A stretch of 6,613 nucleotides of DNA from an uncultured cyanobacterium (GTDB lineage Bacteria; Cyanobacteriota; Cyanobacteriia; Cyanobacteriales; Geitlerinemataceae), in assembly GCA_937121005.1 (NCBI GenBank), contig CAKZKB010000039.1, positions 1 through 6,613 on the forward strand. The letters are read 5' to 3'. Below are positions 5,049 to 6,613 of the stretch, piece by piece. The position numbers and the translations under genes were made by a program. A model generated the notes under the pieces. It did no database searches. It saw only the letters and a program-made list of their open reading frames with translations, and was not told the origin of the DNA. Every line of letters starts with the position of its first letter. Within the stretch, counting starts at the first letter, position 1.

Positions 5049-6482
5049 ATGAGTGCAGCGAGTAAAATTAAATTTGGCACCGACGGCTGGCGCGGGATTA
5101 TCGCCGACGATTTTACCTTCTCCAACGTCTGTAAAGTAACGCGGGCGATCGCGGCCTATCTCGAAACCGCCTACAGCAAAGATCGTCCGGTTCTGATTGC
5201 CTACGATACCCGCTTCCTGGCTGATGTTTTCTCCCGCACCGCGGCCGAGGTTTTGGCAGACTTGGGGTGGACGGTAAAAATTGCCGATCGCGACTGTCCC
5301 ACCCCCGTTATCGCCTACAATGCCGAACATCTCAACTCGGCTGGGGCCTTAATGTTCACCGCCAGCCACAACCCGGCCCCCTACTGCGGCATTAAGTATA
5401 TTCCCGACTACGCCGGCCCCGCCACCCCGGAAATTACCGATACCATTGTTGCTAATATCGACAGTGCCAGCGACGAACCCCCAACAGGCGATCGCGACAG
5501 TCAAATTTCGACATTCGATCCCAAACCTGCCTACTTACAATTTCTCTACCAACGCTTGGATATCGATCGCATTCGATCGGCGAAATTAAACGTTAAATAC
5601 GATGCGTTGTTTTCCACCTCTCGCGGTTATTTAGATGAGGTGCTCGAATACTGCGGTTGCCAAGTGGAATCGTTTCACACCCACCGCGACGTACTGTTTG
5701 GCGGCGGAATGCCCGAACCCAAAGGCGAACAACTCACCGAACTCGTCGATGCAGTGACGAAAGATAAAGCTGATTTAGGGTTAACCACCGACGGCGACAG
5801 CGATCGCTTTGGCGTGGTCGATGAAAAAGGAAATGTCTTAACCCCCAACACGATTTTACTGCTGCTCGCTCGCCATTTAACGAAAAATAAAGGCAAAACC
5901 GGGGCGATCGTCCGCACCGTTGCCACTACCCATCTGCTCGATAACTACGCCGCCAGCAACGGTTTAGAACTGTTTGAAACCGCCGTCGGTTTTAAATACG
6001 TGGGGGCGAAAATGCGCGAAACCGATGTCCTCATTGGTGGAGAAGAATCCGGCGGTCTCAGCGTCATCGGCCACATTCCCGAAAAAGATGGGATTCTTGC
6101 CGATATGCTCGTCGCCGAAGCGATCGCCTTTGAAGGCAAACCCCTGTCGCAACTCGTCGAAGAAGCGATCGCCGAAGCCGGCGGGCCGCTGTACAACAAA
6201 CGCCTCGATCTGCACCTTACCGAAGGTCACAAGCAAGCGGTTCTCGAAACCTACAAAAAAGAAACCCCCAGCAAAGTCGCCGGAATTGGAGTCAAAGAAG
6301 TCGGCCGCAAAGATGGGGTCAAACTCTACTTAGAAGAAGGCAGTTGGGTCTTGCTGCGCCCATCGGGCACGGAACCGTTAGTACGGGTTTACATCGAAAC
6401 CGACTCCACTCAAAAACAACAGCAAATCGCCGAGTTCATGGAAAAAGAAATCCAAAAACTCGCTCCCCTCTCGGGGAAGTGA
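5049..6482 (+). CDS. Alpha-D-phosphohexomutase (phosphoglucomutase/phosphomannomutase family; Slr1334-like, possible glucose-1,6-bisphosphate synthase)
   Basis: A 477-residue cytosolic enzyme with all four domain signatures. These are KIKFGTDGWRGIIADDFTF at 6-24, the phosphoserine loop TASHNP (S106), the Mg2+ loop DGDSDR (D248, D250, D252), the sugar-recognition loop GGEESGG (330-336) and the phosphate-binding RPSGTEP (437-443). The family interconverts hexose 1- and 6-phosphates. The overall type (GTDGWRG start, short 477-residue length) resembles Synechocystis Slr1334, a member of a group reported to make glucose-1,6-bisphosphate, the activator of phosphoglucomutase. It is not GlmM, which has GTDGIRG near its N-terminus. 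The ATG at 5049 gives the usual family N-terminus. The upstream ATG at 5013 would add MKRRILTSILLF, which looks unlike the family. AAGGAG at 5018-5023 is 25 nt away from the chosen start. The gene is divergent from the oxidase and has no functional link to it that can be seen. Confidence 0.93.
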   Translation: MSAASKIKFGTDGWRGIIADDFTFSNVCKVTRAIAAYLETAYSKDRPVLIAYDTRFLADVFSRTAAEVLADLGWTVKIADRDCPTPVIAYNAEHLNSAGALMFTASHNPAPYCGIKYIPDYAGPATPEITDTIVANIDSASDEPPTGDRDSQISTFDPKPAYLQFLYQRLDIDRIRSAKLNVKYDALFSTSRGYLDEVLEYCGCQVESFHTHRDVLFGGGMPEPKGEQLTELVDAVTKDKADLGLTTDGDSDRFGVVDEKGNVLTPNTILLLLARHLTKNKGKTGAIVRTVATTHLLDNYAASNGLELFETAVGFKYVGAKMRETDVLIGGEESGGLSVIGHIPEKDGILADMLVAEAIAFEGKPLSQLVEEAIAEAGGPLYNKRLDLHLTEGHKQAVLETYKKETPSKVAGIGVKEVGRKDGVKLYLEEGSWVLLRPSGTEPLVRVYIETDSTQKQQQIAEFMEKEIQKLAPLSGK

Positions 6483-6483
6483 G

Positions 6484-6518
6484 GGATTAGGTATTAGGTA
6501 TTAGGGATTAGGTTTTAG
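6484..6518 (+). repeat. Five tandem heptamers directly after the phosphohexomutase stop
   Basis: Units GGATTAG, GTATTAG, GTATTAG, GGATTAG and GTTTTAG begin one base after the TGA and are followed by GGGG. The consensus is G-G/T-A/T-TTAG. The same kind of unit, in the same gene-sense orientation, ends the dioxygenase gene at 1845-1872. This resembles the short tandemly repeated repetitive sequences of cyanobacteria. Confidence 0.85.
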
Positions 6519-6563
6519 GGGAGGCTTTGTCCTGCCAGTCCGCAAACCTTTCTCCCCCTCCCC

Positions 6564-6613
6564 TTGTCCCCTTGTCCCCTTGTCCCCTTATCTCCTTGTC
6601 CCCTTGTCTCCTT
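6564..6613. repeat. Octamer tandem array (TTGTCCCC)n, cut by the window edge
   Basis: Six complete 8-bp units (6564-6611), TTGTCCCC four times, one TTATCTCC and one TTGTCTCC, are followed by a partial unit at the right edge. The preceding stretch (6551-6563) is also C-rich. It is an intergenic simple-repeat array of the kind common in filamentous cyanobacteria; the total length is unknown. Confidence 0.9.

Noticed and set aside
6464..6477. TCCCC-TCTC-GGGGA hairpin at the end of the phosphohexomutase gene as a terminator
   Set aside because: The stem is only 5 bp, lies inside the coding region and is not followed by a T-run.

Overview
The window is cyanobacterial. The HIP1 octamer GCGATCGC occurs roughly twenty times in 6.6 kb, where about 0.1 would be expected by chance. 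The first two genes are the cyanobacterial-type crtP (pds)-crtB carotenoid pair. Short tandem heptamer and octamer repeats between genes are also typical of the group. A filamentous Oscillatoriales-like host is plausible, but the genus cannot be fixed from this sequence.

Layout. (1) 2-1574, plus strand: the last 220 codons of phytoene desaturase (crtP) overlap the complete phytoene synthase gene (crtB) by 17 bp, so the first two committed steps of carotenoid synthesis are translationally coupled. (2) 1590-1718, plus strand: a 42-codon charged coiled-coil stub resembles the C-terminal tail of Uma2-family (DUF820) proteins and is probably a gene remnant. (3) 1867-2526, minus strand: a PKHD-type Fe(II)/2-oxoglutarate dioxygenase. 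(4) 2527-2742: a repeat-rich spacer with a long inverted repeat and two compact GC-rich hairpins. (5) 4862-2743, minus strand: an apparent three-gene unit of a Tat-exported two-domain multicopper oxidase, a previously uncalled 52-residue small ORF with a good Shine-Dalgarno, and a lipoprotein with a (Gly-Gly-Glu)n tether. The promoter in front of the oxidase reads TTGACA-17 bp-TACACT and overlaps a partial Fur-box-like sequence. (6) 5049-6482, plus strand: an alpha-D-phosphohexomutase of the type related to Synechocystis Slr1334, transcribed divergently from the oxidase. (7) 6484-6613: five heptamers directly behind the mutase stop codon, then an octamer array running off the window.

Functional reading. 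The carotenoid pair and the phosphohexomutase are housekeeping metabolism. The minus-strand block is the accessory part. The exported copper oxidase, small peptide and acidic-tethered lipoprotein look like one cell-envelope redox or metal-handling unit, next to an iron-dependent hydroxylase. The joint function is inference; the domains, signals, spacing and promoter are read from the sequence. No tRNA, rRNA, CRISPR array, transposase or complete insertion sequence was seen.
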